A stretch of 64,000 bases of DNA, from NCBI RefSeq assembly GCF_002855555.1, contig NZ_PKRT01000001.1, positions 1,578,001 to 1,642,000 of the forward strand, written 5' to 3'. Positions 1 to 7,708 of the stretch are shown piece after piece. This DNA is from Novosphingobium sp. TH158 (GTDB lineage: Bacteria > Pseudomonadota > Alphaproteobacteria > Sphingomonadales > Sphingomonadaceae). A program made the translations under genes and the position numbers. Numbering within the stretch: position 1 is the stretch's first letter; each line of letters opens with the position of its first letter. The notes under the pieces were generated by a model that searched no databases, was not told the origin of the DNA, and saw only the letters and a list, made by a program, of their open reading frames with translations.

Positions 1-275
1 TGGCTCAGCCCATAGCGCGAGATCGAGCGCGTGTAGGAAAGACCCGGAACGCCGGCGATCGCCGTCTCGATGGGAAATGTGATGCGCTGCTCGGATTCGA
101 GCGGGGAATAGCCTTCGGCCTCCGTGTTGATCTGGACCTGGACGTTAGTGATGTCGGGTACGGCGTCGATGGGCAGCTTGGTCGCGCTCCACACGCCGAT
201 GGCAGATAAAAGGGCGACAACCGCGAGGACGAACCAGCGCTGGCGAATGGAAAAGCCGATGATGCGGGCAAGCAT
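1..275 (-). CDS. czcA: CzcA/CusA-type heavy-metal RND permease (5' part only)
   Basis: Only the first 91 residues are in the window; the gene runs off the left edge. The product would be the inner-membrane, proton-driven pump of a tripartite metal exporter. The start ATG is the complement of 273-275. The N-terminus has a cytoplasmic stub, TM1 at about residues 14-31, then the periplasmic hallmark LPIDAVPDITNVQV and the PLESEQRITFPIE stretch found in heavy-metal RND permeases. It lies 17 bp downstream of the adaptor gene in a CBA-type operon. Whether it exports Co/Zn/Cd, Ni or Cu/Ag cannot be decided from this fragment. Confidence 0.93.
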   Translation of the reverse strand, partial: MLARIIGFSIRQRWFVLAVVALLSAIGVWSATKLPIDAVPDITNVQVQINTEAEGYSPLESEQRITFPIETAIAGVPGLSYTRSISRYGLS

Positions 276-292
276 GGCGCTATCTCTCCCGC

Positions 293-1531
293 TCAATGAT
301 CATGGCTCGCGCCCGACTTCTCGATGTCGGCGCGGATGAGGAAGGAGCCCTTGGCGGCATAAGGCGTGCCCGGCTTGATGCCGCTCAGCACTTCGGTCCA
401 CTCGGGCGATGAGCGCCCCAGCTCGAGCATGCGAACTTCGTAGTCCTGACCGAAATTGGCAAAGACGACCTTGAAGTCGCGGAACGGCTGGATGGCTTCG
501 GTTCGCACGGCCAGTGGCACGGTAACCGCATTCACAACTACCTTGCCGCGCAGCGCCATGCCAGCGCGCAGCCGCCCCGCCCGATTGGGGACAGAGGTCC
601 GGACCAGCGCCGTTCCAGCCTCGGCATTGCCTTCGGGCAAGTAGCCCCCGAGCTGGCTTGCCGCGACGGGCGTGCCGTCCATGGCTTCGATTTCCACCCG
701 CATGCCGGGCTGGATCACCGCCAGATCCTTGGGGAAGATGTTGAAGACGACCGAGGTCCGGGCCGGGTCGGTGATGACATAGAGCGCACGGTCGCCAGTT
801 ACATCTCCGGGGTTGGCGTTACGCTCGGCGACCACTCCGCTGACGGTCGCATAGACGGGATAGACTTGCAGGCTCTCACTCGACTCGATGCGCGCCAGCA
901 ATTGTCCCCGCTGGACAAAGTCGCCCACGGCTTTGGTCACGCTCACCACGCGGCCCGGAAACTGCCCACGGATTTCCGAACGGGCCGATGGGTCGAGTGC
1001 AACGGTGCCGAACAGCTCGCGTGTCTCGCCGATCGTCGCCGGCCCTGCGGTCATTATCTCGATGCCGCCCGCCTTGGCCGCCTCTGCCGTGATATGCGTG
1101 CGGCCTTCGGGACTGGCGTATTTCCAGACGTGCCGCTTGCCGTTTTCGACCGCGACCACCTCGACGTCGAAGCTGTGGGGTTCCTCGACCACGCCCTGCC
1201 CGGCAAGGAACTTGCCTTCGGGCTTGAAGGCAAAGGTGTTGACCTCGCCCCCCAGTCGCCGGAGCGTCATGGACAGTTGCACGGACCCCGGATCGACCGG
1301 TTCGCCGCCGCGCGTGGCATAGACCCTGAACTGCGGTTCCTGCCCGGTTTCAAACACCGTGACCTCAACGGCAAAATCGCCATCCTTCAGGAGGCGCCCG
1401 CCGTTGGGGCCTTTCTCGGCTTCGGCTCCCTCCTCGCCATGTTCTGTGGGTGCCGGATCGGAACCGCAGGCGGCAAGCGGGATGGCGAGTGCGAGTGCCG
1501 CGATGACGGCGGTAAAACGAATGTTTCTCAT
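293..1531 (-). CDS. czcB: CzcB-like periplasmic adaptor (membrane fusion protein) of metal RND pump
   Basis: A 412-residue adaptor joining the RND permease to the outer-membrane channel. I chose the ATG at 1531 because it starts a lipoprotein signal (hydrophobic stretch ending LAAC, Cys at about residue 22) and overlaps the czcC stop by 4 bp. The longer frame would run 31 Arg/Pro-rich residues into czcC. A CzcB-type N-terminal domain (GPNGGRLLKDG) precedes the barrel-sandwich, hairpin and beta-barrel regions. The C-terminus ends HDH, a possible metal ligand. Operon order is czcC-czcB-czcA on the minus strand. Confidence 0.93.
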   Translation of the reverse strand: MRNIRFTAVIAALALAIPLAACGSDPAPTEHGEEGAEAEKGPNGGRLLKDGDFAVEVTVFETGQEPQFRVYATRGGEPVDPGSVQLSMTLRRLGGEVNTFAFKPEGKFLAGQGVVEEPHSFDVEVVAVENGKRHVWKYASPEGRTHITAEAAKAGGIEIMTAGPATIGETRELFGTVALDPSARSEIRGQFPGRVVSVTKAVGDFVQRGQLLARIESSESLQVYPVYATVSGVVAERNANPGDVTGDRALYVITDPARTSVVFNIFPKDLAVIQPGMRVEIEAMDGTPVAASQLGGYLPEGNAEAGTALVRTSVPNRAGRLRAGMALRGKVVVNAVTVPLAVRTEAIQPFRDFKVVFANFGQDYEVRMLELGRSSPEWTEVLSGIKPGTPYAAKGSFLIRADIEKSGASHDH

Positions 1532-2763
1532 TGTACTTCCTCCCCGGCGACGACGTCGAAGCGTCCAGTCAGCCGGTCGATCTGGGACAGGATGTCGCGG
1601 TAGCGGGTCATTGCCTCGACCCACTGCGACTGAACCTCGATGATGGCGTCGGCACCGTCCTGCACATCGCTGAAACGGAAACCGCCGCGATTGTAGCCTT
1701 CGCGGACCTGCTGGAGTGTGCGGACCGCCTGGGGATAGACATCCTGCATGATCCCGTCGGCGCGCATCCGGGCGGCATCAGCCTCGGCCCTGAGCGAGGC
1801 CAACTGGCGCAGGCGGTCAAGGCGGGCCGCTTCGGCCAGCAGTTCGATTCGTTGCCGCTCGGCCTGCGCGCGCTCGATGTTGCCCCGATTGCGGTCGAAA
1901 CGGCCCAGCGGGATCGAGATCCCGGCCACCAGTGCGACATCGCCCGTCTCGCGCAGATGCCGCACGCCGCCGCTCACCGTGTAATCCTGCACGCCGCGCG
2001 TCTGTTCGACCACGACCGCCGCCTGCGCCCGTTCCACCGTGGCAGATGCAAGCGCACTGTCGGCCGCGGCCAACTGGTGTAGGTGATCGTCCGGCTTCTC
2101 AATCCCGCGCGGCACCTCGACGTCTTCTGCCTTGCCGCCCCAGAACGAGGCCAGCCTCGCGCGAGCGGCATTGCGGCGGGACCGGGCCTCGTCGAGCGCA
2201 AGCCGTGCCTGGGCGACACGGGCTTCGGCGCGGGTTTCGACGAAGAGTGGATCCTTGTAGCCGCGTACCCGGCGCAGGGCTTCGGTCTGCATGGCGCGCT
2301 CGGTTTCGAGGCGTCGTTCGGCAAGCCAGACAACTTCCTCGGCGATCTGCAGGTCGATGAATGTGCGTTGCACCGCCTCGGCAAGGTCAAGCCGGACAAG
2401 GCGCGCCGAAGCCTCCGCGACACCGATGTCACGTTCGGCATAGGCGATCCGCGCATCGCGCTTGCCCCCGCGTTCGATGGTCTGGGTATAAGTGACGGTC
2501 GTCTCGGCCTGCCGATAGACGTCATAGGCGCCGGTGCCGGCGATGTTTTCGGCCTCGACCGACAGGACGGGATTGGAACGAACATCGGCCTGGCTGCGCC
2601 CCGCCCTTGCAGACCGGATGCCTGCCTCCTGGGCCTGGATCGCGGGCGATGCCGCAATGGCGCGGCGGACGGCCTCGTCCAGACTTACGGGTTCCGCGCT
2701 TGCCGCTACGGGCGAGGCCAGCGCCAATCCGGCCAACAGGCCGGCGCGCAATGTCAATGACAT
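1528..2763 (-). CDS. czcC: CzcC-like TolC-family outer-membrane channel
   Basis: A 411-residue outer-membrane efflux protein. It has a signal peptide of about 24 residues and the two repeated coiled-coil halves of the TolC fold, rich in Ala, Arg and Glu (VSLDEAVRRAIAASPAIQAQ at the start of the mature protein). It would form the exit duct of the metal pump encoded downstream. Its stop overlaps the adaptor start (ATGA), indicating translational coupling. A 64-bp gap containing a hairpin separates it from the His-rich protein upstream. Confidence 0.92.
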   Translation of the reverse strand: MSLTLRAGLLAGLALASPVAASAEPVSLDEAVRRAIAASPAIQAQEAGIRSARAGRSQADVRSNPVLSVEAENIAGTGAYDVYRQAETTVTYTQTIERGGKRDARIAYAERDIGVAEASARLVRLDLAEAVQRTFIDLQIAEEVVWLAERRLETERAMQTEALRRVRGYKDPLFVETRAEARVAQARLALDEARSRRNAARARLASFWGGKAEDVEVPRGIEKPDDHLHQLAAADSALASATVERAQAAVVVEQTRGVQDYTVSGGVRHLRETGDVALVAGISIPLGRFDRNRGNIERAQAERQRIELLAEAARLDRLRQLASLRAEADAARMRADGIMQDVYPQAVRTLQQVREGYNRGGFRFSDVQDGADAIIEVQSQWVEAMTRYRDILSQIDRLTGRFDVVAGEEVQ

Positions 2764-2791
2764 GGGATAACTCCTGAAACGCTTGCAAATT

Positions 2792-2813
2792 GCGGGCGAA
2801 GAAAGACGCCCGC
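2792..2813 (-). other. Intergenic hairpin upstream of czcC
   Basis: Perfect 7-bp arms GCGGGCG and CGCCCGC with an 8-nt loop lie between the His-rich gene and czcC. There is no T-run on either strand, so this is not a standard terminator. It could set the ratio of the small periplasmic protein to the pump proteins by stabilising or attenuating the transcript. Confidence 0.4.
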
Positions 2814-2827
2814 CAAAGTGGCAGGTT

Positions 2828-3160
2828 TCAGGCTAGCGGGGGTTCGATCGGTGGTGCCGAGGCTCGCGACAGGAGAGCTGTGACCTCGCCCGGACGGAGC
2901 ATGTCGCGGCTCGCATAGGGTCTGTCTACATTCTGTCCGCATTCGACCATCATCGCTGCCGGGCAATGGTGATGATGATAGATTTCCTGCGACGGATCCG
3001 ATGAAGAATCGTCGGATAAATCTTCGTGGGCGTCAGCATGGTGCGCATCAGCCACAAGAACTGTGGCCTGACCGTGGTCGTCATGGGCTGCCGCAGGCGC
3101 ATGAAAACCGGCGCAAAGCACCGAGAACAGAATCAGGAACTGGAGAACAATACCCCTCAT
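2828..3160 (-). CDS. Small His-rich periplasmic protein of the czc operon
   Basis: A 110-residue protein with a signal peptide ending near FHAPAAAHD, followed by dispersed His and Asp (HDDHGQ, DAHHADAHEDLSDD) and a YHHHHCPAAMMVEC cluster, all plausible metal ligands. The ATG at 3160 is preceded by AGGTGGGGACA; a GTG nine bases upstream is less likely. It sits first in the czcCBA transcription unit, the place held by CzcI-like proteins in other czc operons, but I do not recognise a named family. A metal-buffering or sensing role is inference. Confidence 0.75.
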   Translation of the reverse strand: MRGIVLQFLILFSVLCAGFHAPAAAHDDHGQATVLVADAHHADAHEDLSDDSSSDPSQEIYHHHHCPAAMMVECGQNVDRPYASRDMLRPGEVTALLSRASAPPIEPPLA

Positions 3161-3200
3161 TGTCCCCACCTAGCAGAGCAATAGAGCCACAGCAAACGCA

Positions 3201-3551
3201 TCACTTGCACTGTTCCTGGCCCAGAACATGACGAAGCTCGTCAGGGATCGGCATGGGCACGAAGGCGCTGACCGATGTTCGACCAGTGTTCCCCAGAGGA
3301 ATGCGGCCCAGCAGCGCGCCGACGGGTGCAAGCATCAGACGCAGAACTTGTCCGCGCGCTTCGCGCCATTCGCGCCGGGAAATGGCAAAGATCAGCATGA
3401 CGGCATGGGCATGGAGGTGGAGCCGCAGGATCTGCTGAGAAAGGATATGCGCGCGTTCCAGATAGTGCCAGGCATCGGCCGCGTCCTGGCCAGCCCTCGC
3501 TTGCCGGAAAGCACCGATCTCCGCCCAATATGCGGTTTCGAGCTGCTTCAT
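3201..3551 (-). CDS. DUF3703 family protein
   Basis: A 116-residue protein with the features of the DUF3703 family: an N-terminal ETAYWAEIGAFRQARAG segment and the region YLERAHILSQ followed by a HLHAHAVML His cluster, then a segment ending in GNTGRTSVSAF. The family has no assigned biochemical role but is habitually found beside CDF transporters and MerR regulators. Here it overlaps the CDF gene by 4 bp (ATGA), so it is probably co-translated and under the same MerR promoter. Confidence 0.8.
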   Translation of the reverse strand: MKQLETAYWAEIGAFRQARAGQDAADAWHYLERAHILSQQILRLHLHAHAVMLIFAISRREWREARGQVLRLMLAPVGALLGRIPLGNTGRTSVSAFVPMPIPDELRHVLGQEQCK

Positions 3552-4180
3552 ACCGGAACCCCTCTTGCCGCAAGTTCATATCGAGCCTGCCGAACCACCT
3601 GCCATCCACCTTGAAGCCCGAGAAGCGCCATGATGAGCGCGACGACGAGGTCGGGGAGGCCGCTGCCCGTCCACAGCACCACGAAGCCCGCGCCAATCAC
3701 CAGCAGGTTGTTGATCGCATCGTTGCGCGAGCAGACCCAGACCGATCGCATGTTGGCGTCACCCGACCGGAAACGATAGAGCATCAGCGCCACCGAGACG
3801 TTCGTCACCAGCGCGAGAGCGCCGACGCCTGTCATCGCCCAGGGATCGGGCTGGGATCCAGCAACAAGGCCCCAGACCGCTGAGACCATCACCCCGAGTG
3901 CAAAAGCGAGAATGGTCAGACCTTTGACCAGCGCGGTTCGTGCCCGCCAGACAAGCGCCATTCCGGCGACGCCAAGGCTGATCGCATAGTTCGCGGCATC
4001 ACCCAGAAAATCGAGCGCGTCAGCCTGGAGCGAGCGGGATCCCGATGCGGCACCCGCGATGATCTCGACGAAAAACATCACGCTGTTGACGACGAGCGCG
4101 ATCCACAACGCCCTGCGCCACGCAGGATCATTGCGCGCGGTGTCGTCACTGCAGGAACTGGCGCAGCAACTGTCCGCCAT
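3548..4180 (-). CDS. Cation diffusion facilitator-type transporter (MerR-controlled)
   Basis: A 210-residue inner-membrane transporter of the short CDF-like class. The start is placed at 4180 (MADSCCASSC); the open frame extends 18 residues upstream but into the promoter and operator. It has about six TM segments. The Asp-rich TM motifs are ADALDFLGDAAN and CSRNDAINN, corresponding to the metal-site segments of CDF proteins. The N-terminal Cys-rich CCASSC may bind the incoming metal. Expression should be driven from the operator at 4223-4243. Substrate probably Zn, Cd, Pb or Co; not decidable here. Confidence 0.85.
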   Translation of the reverse strand: MADSCCASSCSDDTARNDPAWRRALWIALVVNSVMFFVEIIAGAASGSRSLQADALDFLGDAANYAISLGVAGMALVWRARTALVKGLTILAFALGVMVSAVWGLVAGSQPDPWAMTGVGALALVTNVSVALMLYRFRSGDANMRSVWVCSRNDAINNLLVIGAGFVVLWTGSGLPDLVVALIMALLGLQGGWQVVRQARYELAARGVPV

Positions 4181-4222
4181 GGCCGAAACTCCTTGGTTCG
4201 TTCGAGTCGGCCCTCTATATGC

Positions 4223-4243
4223 ACCCTGTAGCAACTACAGGGT
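4223..4243. promoter_or_regulatory. MerR-family operator and promoter between CDF gene and merR
   Basis: A perfect 9-bp inverted repeat, ACCCTGTAG / CTACAGGGT, separated by 3 bp. On the minus strand it sits between a -35-like TTGACC and a -10-like CATATA or TATAGA with a long 20-21 bp spacer, the layout MerR activators use to untwist a promoter. It faces the CDF gene. The right arm ends 7 bp before the merR start codon, so binding would also cover the merR ribosome-binding region and could give autoregulation. Confidence 0.85.
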
Positions 4244-4249
4244 CAAGCG

Positions 4250-4660
4250 ATGAAAATTGGAGAACTTGCGAACGCGACGGCGACCAAAGTCGAGACTGTC
4301 CGCTTCTATGAACGTATAGGCCTGCTCGCGCCGCCTGCCCGGACATCGGCAAATTATCGCAGCTACGGCAGTTCGCACCTGGCGAGACTGTCGTTCATCA
4401 GGCGCGCCCGGGGCTTGGGCTTCGCGTTAGATGCTGTCCGCGAGTTGCTGCGGTTGGCCGACGAGCCGGACCGGCCCTGCGCCGATATCGACGCTATCGC
4501 CTCTGCGAAGATTGAGGAGATCGACACCAAGATTGCCGATCTGAAGCGCTTGCGAGAGGAACTCTCTCGGGTGGTTTCGGCCTGCGAAACCGGGACGGTT
4601 CGCTCGTGCAGCGTCGTTGAAGCGCTTGCGCCAAGCGGCTGGAATCACCAGGCAGATTGA
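4250..4660 (+). CDS. MerR-family metal-responsive regulator (CadR/PbrR-like)
   Basis: A 136-residue regulator. It has an N-terminal winged HTH (MKIGELANATATKVETVRFYE), a dimerisation helix, and Cys at residues 77, 112 and 120. The CadR/PbrR/ZntR group uses Cys at about 77, 112 and 119; here the last pair is one residue further apart. It should activate the divergent CDF-DUF3703 unit through the palindrome at 4223-4243. The effector is most likely Cd, Pb or Zn. Confidence 0.9.
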   Translation: MKIGELANATATKVETVRFYERIGLLAPPARTSANYRSYGSSHLARLSFIRRARGLGFALDAVRELLRLADEPDRPCADIDAIASAKIEEIDTKIADLKRLREELSRVVSACETGTVRSCSVVEALAPSGWNHQAD

Positions 4661-4733
4661 CAATCGCAACGGCCGCGCCCGCGACAAAGAACAGAAAATA
4701 GGTGGGGGCATAAAGGACGCGGAAAAGGGTCAT
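4661..4733 (-). pseudogene. Possible N-terminal remnant of a membrane-protein gene
   Basis: Read on the minus strand from 4733, this gives MTLFRVLYAPTYFLFFVAGA and a few more hydrophobic residues, a convincing membrane-protein N-terminus. The frame then runs into the antisense of merR and stops. It looks like the beginning of a gene whose rest was lost where the merR-CDF block joined. I cannot name the family. Confidence 0.3.
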
Positions 4734-4810
4734 GGAAGCACTCCAAAAACATCTTGGCCGCTTTATGACTTACAAGAAGGGGTCGGTCTTGAACGTTTCG
4801 CTGATGCACG

Positions 4811-5506
4811 TCAGCGGATCACCAAAATTTCGAGCTGCGCCAGCCCAAGCGAGGGTGTGACCCCGAACCACTCGACAAGCCGACGCGTAAAATGGGCCTG
4901 ATCCGAAAATCCCCCGGCAGCCGCTGCGTCCGCCAGATTGCGGGTTTGTCGAAGCGCATCAATCGCGTGTTGCAACTGGAGCCACTGGAGCAATTTGGCT
5001 GTTGGGACGCCGAAATCGCGAATGGCAAGTTCGCGCAGCCGGGTCGTCGAGAGCCCGAGCGCTTGTGCCAGCTTGGAGGGGCTGGTCCCGGGTACAATCT
5101 CGCTCAACGCGGCATGAAGCCTGCCATCGATCGGGCTGGACGAGGAGCTCTTGTTTACGAAAGCGCCTATCCACTGCTTGGCCATTTCACCGCTAGTGAT
5201 CGCTTCGAGGGCCGCGGCTTCCTTCGGGTTCAGTTGTTTTGGCACAGGCGTTTGGATCAGGTCGCGCAAGCCATCGAAAAGAGGGTCGACATAGATGGTT
5301 CGGACAGGCGCGCCCGCCGGGGTCAGGCAGTGCTGTATACCTGCCGGGATGATTGCGGCTTCGCCACGGGCCAGTCGTAACGGGTGTGGTCCCCCGATCG
5401 CGCAGTCAACCTCGAGCGCGAGGCTGACCTGATGCGCCACATGGCTGTGCAGCCGGTTCTCGCCAGTATGCGCATCAAGGATCGCCCAGCCCAAGCCGAG
5501 CGTCAT
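4811..5506 (-). CDS. AraC-family transcriptional regulator
   Basis: About 231 residues with an N-terminal cupin-like effector domain (HSHVAHQVSLAL, GEAAIIPAGIQHCL) and a C-terminal AraC double HTH (SPSKLAQALGLSTTRLRELA and the GGFSDQAHFTRRLVEWFGVTPS signature). The start is uncertain: ATG 5506 is used; a TTG at 5515 has a better-spaced AAAGGA, and the frame stays open to 5581 inside copD. It is the last gene of the copC-copD unit; the effector is unknown. Confidence 0.85.
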   Translation of the reverse strand: MTLGLGWAILDAHTGENRLHSHVAHQVSLALEVDCAIGGPHPLRLARGEAAIIPAGIQHCLTPAGAPVRTIYVDPLFDGLRDLIQTPVPKQLNPKEAAALEAITSGEMAKQWIGAFVNKSSSSSPIDGRLHAALSEIVPGTSPSKLAQALGLSTTRLRELAIRDFGVPTAKLLQWLQLQHAIDALRQTRNLADAAAAGGFSDQAHFTRRLVEWFGVTPSLGLAQLEILVIR

Positions 5507-5535
5507 ACGTCCCAACCAAGGGGTTCCTTTTCGGC

Positions 5536-6477
5536 TCAATGCATCGTCATGCCGGCAGGCGGTTCGAGCTGGCCCAGCCAAGCCACAAGGCCAAGGATCA
5601 GCAATGCCGCCGCACCTTCCATGGCCATTGATTTGCGCAAAGCGGTTACCGCGTCGACAGTGTCGCCCATTTCAAGGCCAATTCCGAGCTGCGGCGTCAG
5701 GCGCCAGCGGTTCTGCGCCGCAAGCGCAAGCATGAGCCCGACAAGCCCGACTTTTCCGAGCAAAAGCTGGCCGTAGGTTGTCGTGAAAAGCAAGGCGAGC
5801 CGCTCGGGGCCGACCAGGATGAAGCTGTTGATCAGCCCGGTGACGATAATCAGCGCGACGGAGACGGTGCCAACCCTGGCAAAATGATCGAGCGATCGGT
5901 GTGCTGTTTTCAGTCTGTCACCCCACAGACCATCGGCAGGTGCACGAAGCATCACCGCGAAAGCGGCAATGCCGCCCAGCCACAACGCGGCCGCGATCAT
6001 ATGGACAATATCGCTCACGCGGTGGAGCGCCCCGACGGTCCCCTCGGTGGCACCCGCATGCCCCGTCCAGACGAGCGATGCCAGCGCGATGCAGGCAAGC
6101 AGGCCAATGCTCGCGGAGAGCGCAGTCAGTGTCAATTTGTCAGTAAGGCATAACAACAGAGCTATGATGAGCGCGCCAACGCGCACGAGTCCTGCGGCGC
6201 CGATCTCGGTTTCCGTCACCAGCATCCAGATCATCTCGGCGCGGACCGACACTATGCTCACGCCATCCATCGCGGCAGCGACCATGAGCATTCCGATGAC
6301 AGACGCAATGGTGCCGAGCAATGTGATGACCCGGAATAGGATGCGTGCATCGAATGCGACATCGCGCTCACGCTCTATCCGGTTGAGCGCGTACAGGTTG
6401 AATGCAGCGAGGCCGACGGTCGCCATCAGGATCGCAAATAGTGCGAGCCTGATGGCGACAAGAAGCGGATCAGCCAC
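5536..6477 (-). CDS. copD: CopD-family copper resistance membrane protein
   Basis: A 313-residue integral membrane protein with about eight TM helices, matching the CopD family that passes copper between periplasm and cytoplasm with CopC. His and Met residues lie in or near membrane segments (VWTGHAGATEG, LHRVSDIVHMIAAALWLGG, and the C-terminal PPAGMTMH). It begins 3 bp after the copC stop, so the pair is co-translated. Some bacteria use CopCD for uptake into the cytoplasm; together with CopAB this suggests copper trafficking rather than simple export. Confidence 0.92.
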   Translation of the reverse strand: MADPLLVAIRLALFAILMATVGLAAFNLYALNRIERERDVAFDARILFRVITLLGTIASVIGMLMVAAAMDGVSIVSVRAEMIWMLVTETEIGAAGLVRVGALIIALLLCLTDKLTLTALSASIGLLACIALASLVWTGHAGATEGTVGALHRVSDIVHMIAAALWLGGIAAFAVMLRAPADGLWGDRLKTAHRSLDHFARVGTVSVALIIVTGLINSFILVGPERLALLFTTTYGQLLLGKVGLVGLMLALAAQNRWRLTPQLGIGLEMGDTVDAVTALRKSMAMEGAAALLILGLVAWLGQLEPPAGMTMH

Positions 6478-6480
6478 AGA

Positions 6481-6870
6481 TTATTTGACCGTGAAGGAAA
6501 ATTCGCTCCCCATACGGTGCGTGTCTGCACCCGCTGCCGACCATGTGACCTTGTATGTTCCGGGAACTAGTGCCGTTTTCGGCATTAGCATCATCGATTT
6601 TCCATCCTTGCCCATCATCGAGCTGAAGGCGATCTTCATTGGCGCATGGTCTTTCATCCCGGGCATGCCTGTCATCAGCAGTTCAGTCTTCATGGTCGAT
6701 GCTATGATTTTTTCGTTGAAGATCAGGTTGATCGACTTGACGTTGGCCTTCGAAACTGTGGCGTTTGCAGCCGGCGTCGAGGACACAAGTTTCGCATGAG
6801 CGAACGCCATGCCTGGGATGGAAGCCAGTGCAAGGCCGGCAAGAGTGAAAGCAAGGGCAGGTCTACGCAT
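6481..6870 (-). CDS. copC: CopC-family periplasmic copper-binding protein
   Basis: A 129-residue CopC. The signal peptide ends at MAFA, leaving His as the first mature residue (HAKLVSSTPA), the arrangement that builds the Cu(II) site in CopC. Later ligands include DTHRMGSEF, and a Met-rich loop MTGMPGMKDHAPM suits Cu(I). The ribosome-binding site GGAG lies 8 nt upstream of the ATG. A CnrH-type promoter motif at 6903-6931 on the minus strand is about 33 bp upstream. Confidence 0.93.
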   Translation of the reverse strand: MRRPALAFTLAGLALASIPGMAFAHAKLVSSTPAANATVSKANVKSINLIFNEKIIASTMKTELLMTGMPGMKDHAPMKIAFSSMMGKDGKSMMLMPKTALVPGTYKVTWSAAGADTHRMGSEFSFTVK

Positions 6871-6902
6871 GTTAAGTCTCCAATAAATTGCGTTCGGTGA
6901 TA

Positions 6903-6931
6903 CATACGCATGTGATCGCCTTGCCCCTCAC
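6903..6931 (-). promoter_or_regulatory. Candidate ECF-sigma promoter for copC (GTGAGGG-N15-GCGTATG)
   Basis: Read on the minus strand: GTGAGGG at 6931-6925, a 15-bp spacer, then GCGTATG at 6909-6903. The same hexamers with the same spacer occur before cnrY (6943-6971) and copA (8884-8912). It is back-to-back with the cnrY promoter, 11 bp between the two -35 elements. Assignment to the CnrH-like sigma is inference from the shared motif. Confidence 0.7.
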
Positions 6932-6942
6932 GGCGAAACGGA

Positions 6943-6971
6943 ATGAGGGATGTTTTGCGCCGGCGCGTATA
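6943..6971 (+). promoter_or_regulatory. Candidate ECF-sigma promoter for cnrYXH (ATGAGGG-N15-GCGTATA)
   Basis: ATGAGGG at 6943-6949 and GCGTATA at 6965-6971, spacer 15 bp, identical in layout to the copC and copA promoters. It lies only 16 bp before the TTG start used for cnrY, so the leader would be very short or translation may start at 6999 or 7002 instead. It would make the sigma operon autoregulated. Confidence 0.65.
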
Positions 6972-6986
6972 GCAGGAGGAACGGAT

Positions 6987-7268
6987 TTGAATGAGGACAT
7001 GATGGAAGACTTGCTGAAACAATTGAGGCGCGCACCTCCGTCGGGCTTGCTCGAGGGCTTTGATGATCGCGTGATGGCGACACTCGCAGTGCGCAAGCGC
7101 GAGGTCAGCGGCGCGCAGCGCTTAATGGCGCTTGCTGCTATGGTGTCGCTCGGTGGAGGGGCCTTTGCCGGCATGGCTATGGGCGAACCCGTCCAAGCGG
7201 CTCGCCCCTTGTCGCCCTTTGCGCCTATGACCGCTTTGGCACCATCGGCCCTGCTGGATCCGCGCTGA
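6987..7268 (+). CDS. cnrY: CnrY-like membrane anti-sigma factor
   Basis: A 93-residue protein with a cytosolic segment of about 45 residues (MMEDLLKQLRRAPPSGLLEG), one TM helix (about residues 46-63, LMALAAMVSLGGGAFAG) and a short periplasmic tail. Length, topology and position ahead of cnrX and an ECF sigma match CnrY (95 residues) of Cupriavidus, the anti-sigma that holds CnrH at the membrane. AGGAGGA at 6974-6980 supports the TTG start; ATG 6999 or 7002 are alternatives. Sequence similarity to CnrY itself is too weak to judge by eye, so the call rests mainly on context. Confidence 0.7.
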   Translation: MNEDMMEDLLKQLRRAPPSGLLEGFDDRVMATLAVRKREVSGAQRLMALAAMVSLGGGAFAGMAMGEPVQAARPLSPFAPMTALAPSALLDPR

Positions 7269-7270
7269 TC

Positions 7271-7708
7271 ATGGGGTCTCGGCGGATATTGCTCATTGCG
7301 CTCATTGCATTTGCCTCCGCGATCGCTGGCGTGTTTGTCGGGCGTCTCATTTCTGAGCAGCCCAGGGCAAATGAAACCGAGCTTCACGCTGTGTTGCACA
7401 AGACGCTTAAGTTGACCCCGCAGCAACATGGCAAGATCGACGCGATCGAAGCGCGCTACGCGGTTCGGCGAAAGGCGCTCGAGTTCGAGATGCGGGCCGC
7501 AAATGCACGATTGGCGGAAGCGATTGAGGAGGAACATGGCTACGGTCCCAAGGTCACCGCCGCAATCGACCACAGTCATACGGTCATGGGAGCACTGCAA
7601 AAGGAGACCCTGGAACATCTTTTCGCCATGCGAGAGGTCCTGAATCCCGAACAGGCGAAAATGTTCGACAGCACCGTGGTCAAAGCCCTGACCGCCGATG
7701 CGCGGTGA
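7271..7708 (+). CDS. cnrX: CnrX-like periplasmic metal sensor
   Basis: A 145-residue protein with one N-terminal TM anchor (about 6-25) and an all-helical periplasmic domain of the Spy/CpxP/CnrX type. From memory, CnrX (148 residues) binds Ni/Co through H42, H46, E63, H119 and M123. Here H39, H43, E60, H116 and M120 match every one with a constant offset of three. It starts 2 bp after the cnrY stop and overlaps the sigma gene by 4 bp (GTGA). It should sense a periplasmic metal and signal CnrY to release the sigma factor. In this copper locus the metal may be Cu rather than Ni or Co. Confidence 0.85.
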   Translation: MGSRRILLIALIAFASAIAGVFVGRLISEQPRANETELHAVLHKTLKLTPQQHGKIDAIEARYAVRRKALEFEMRAANARLAEAIEEEHGYGPKVTAAIDHSHTVMGALQKETLEHLFAMREVLNPEQAKMFDSTVVKALTADAR

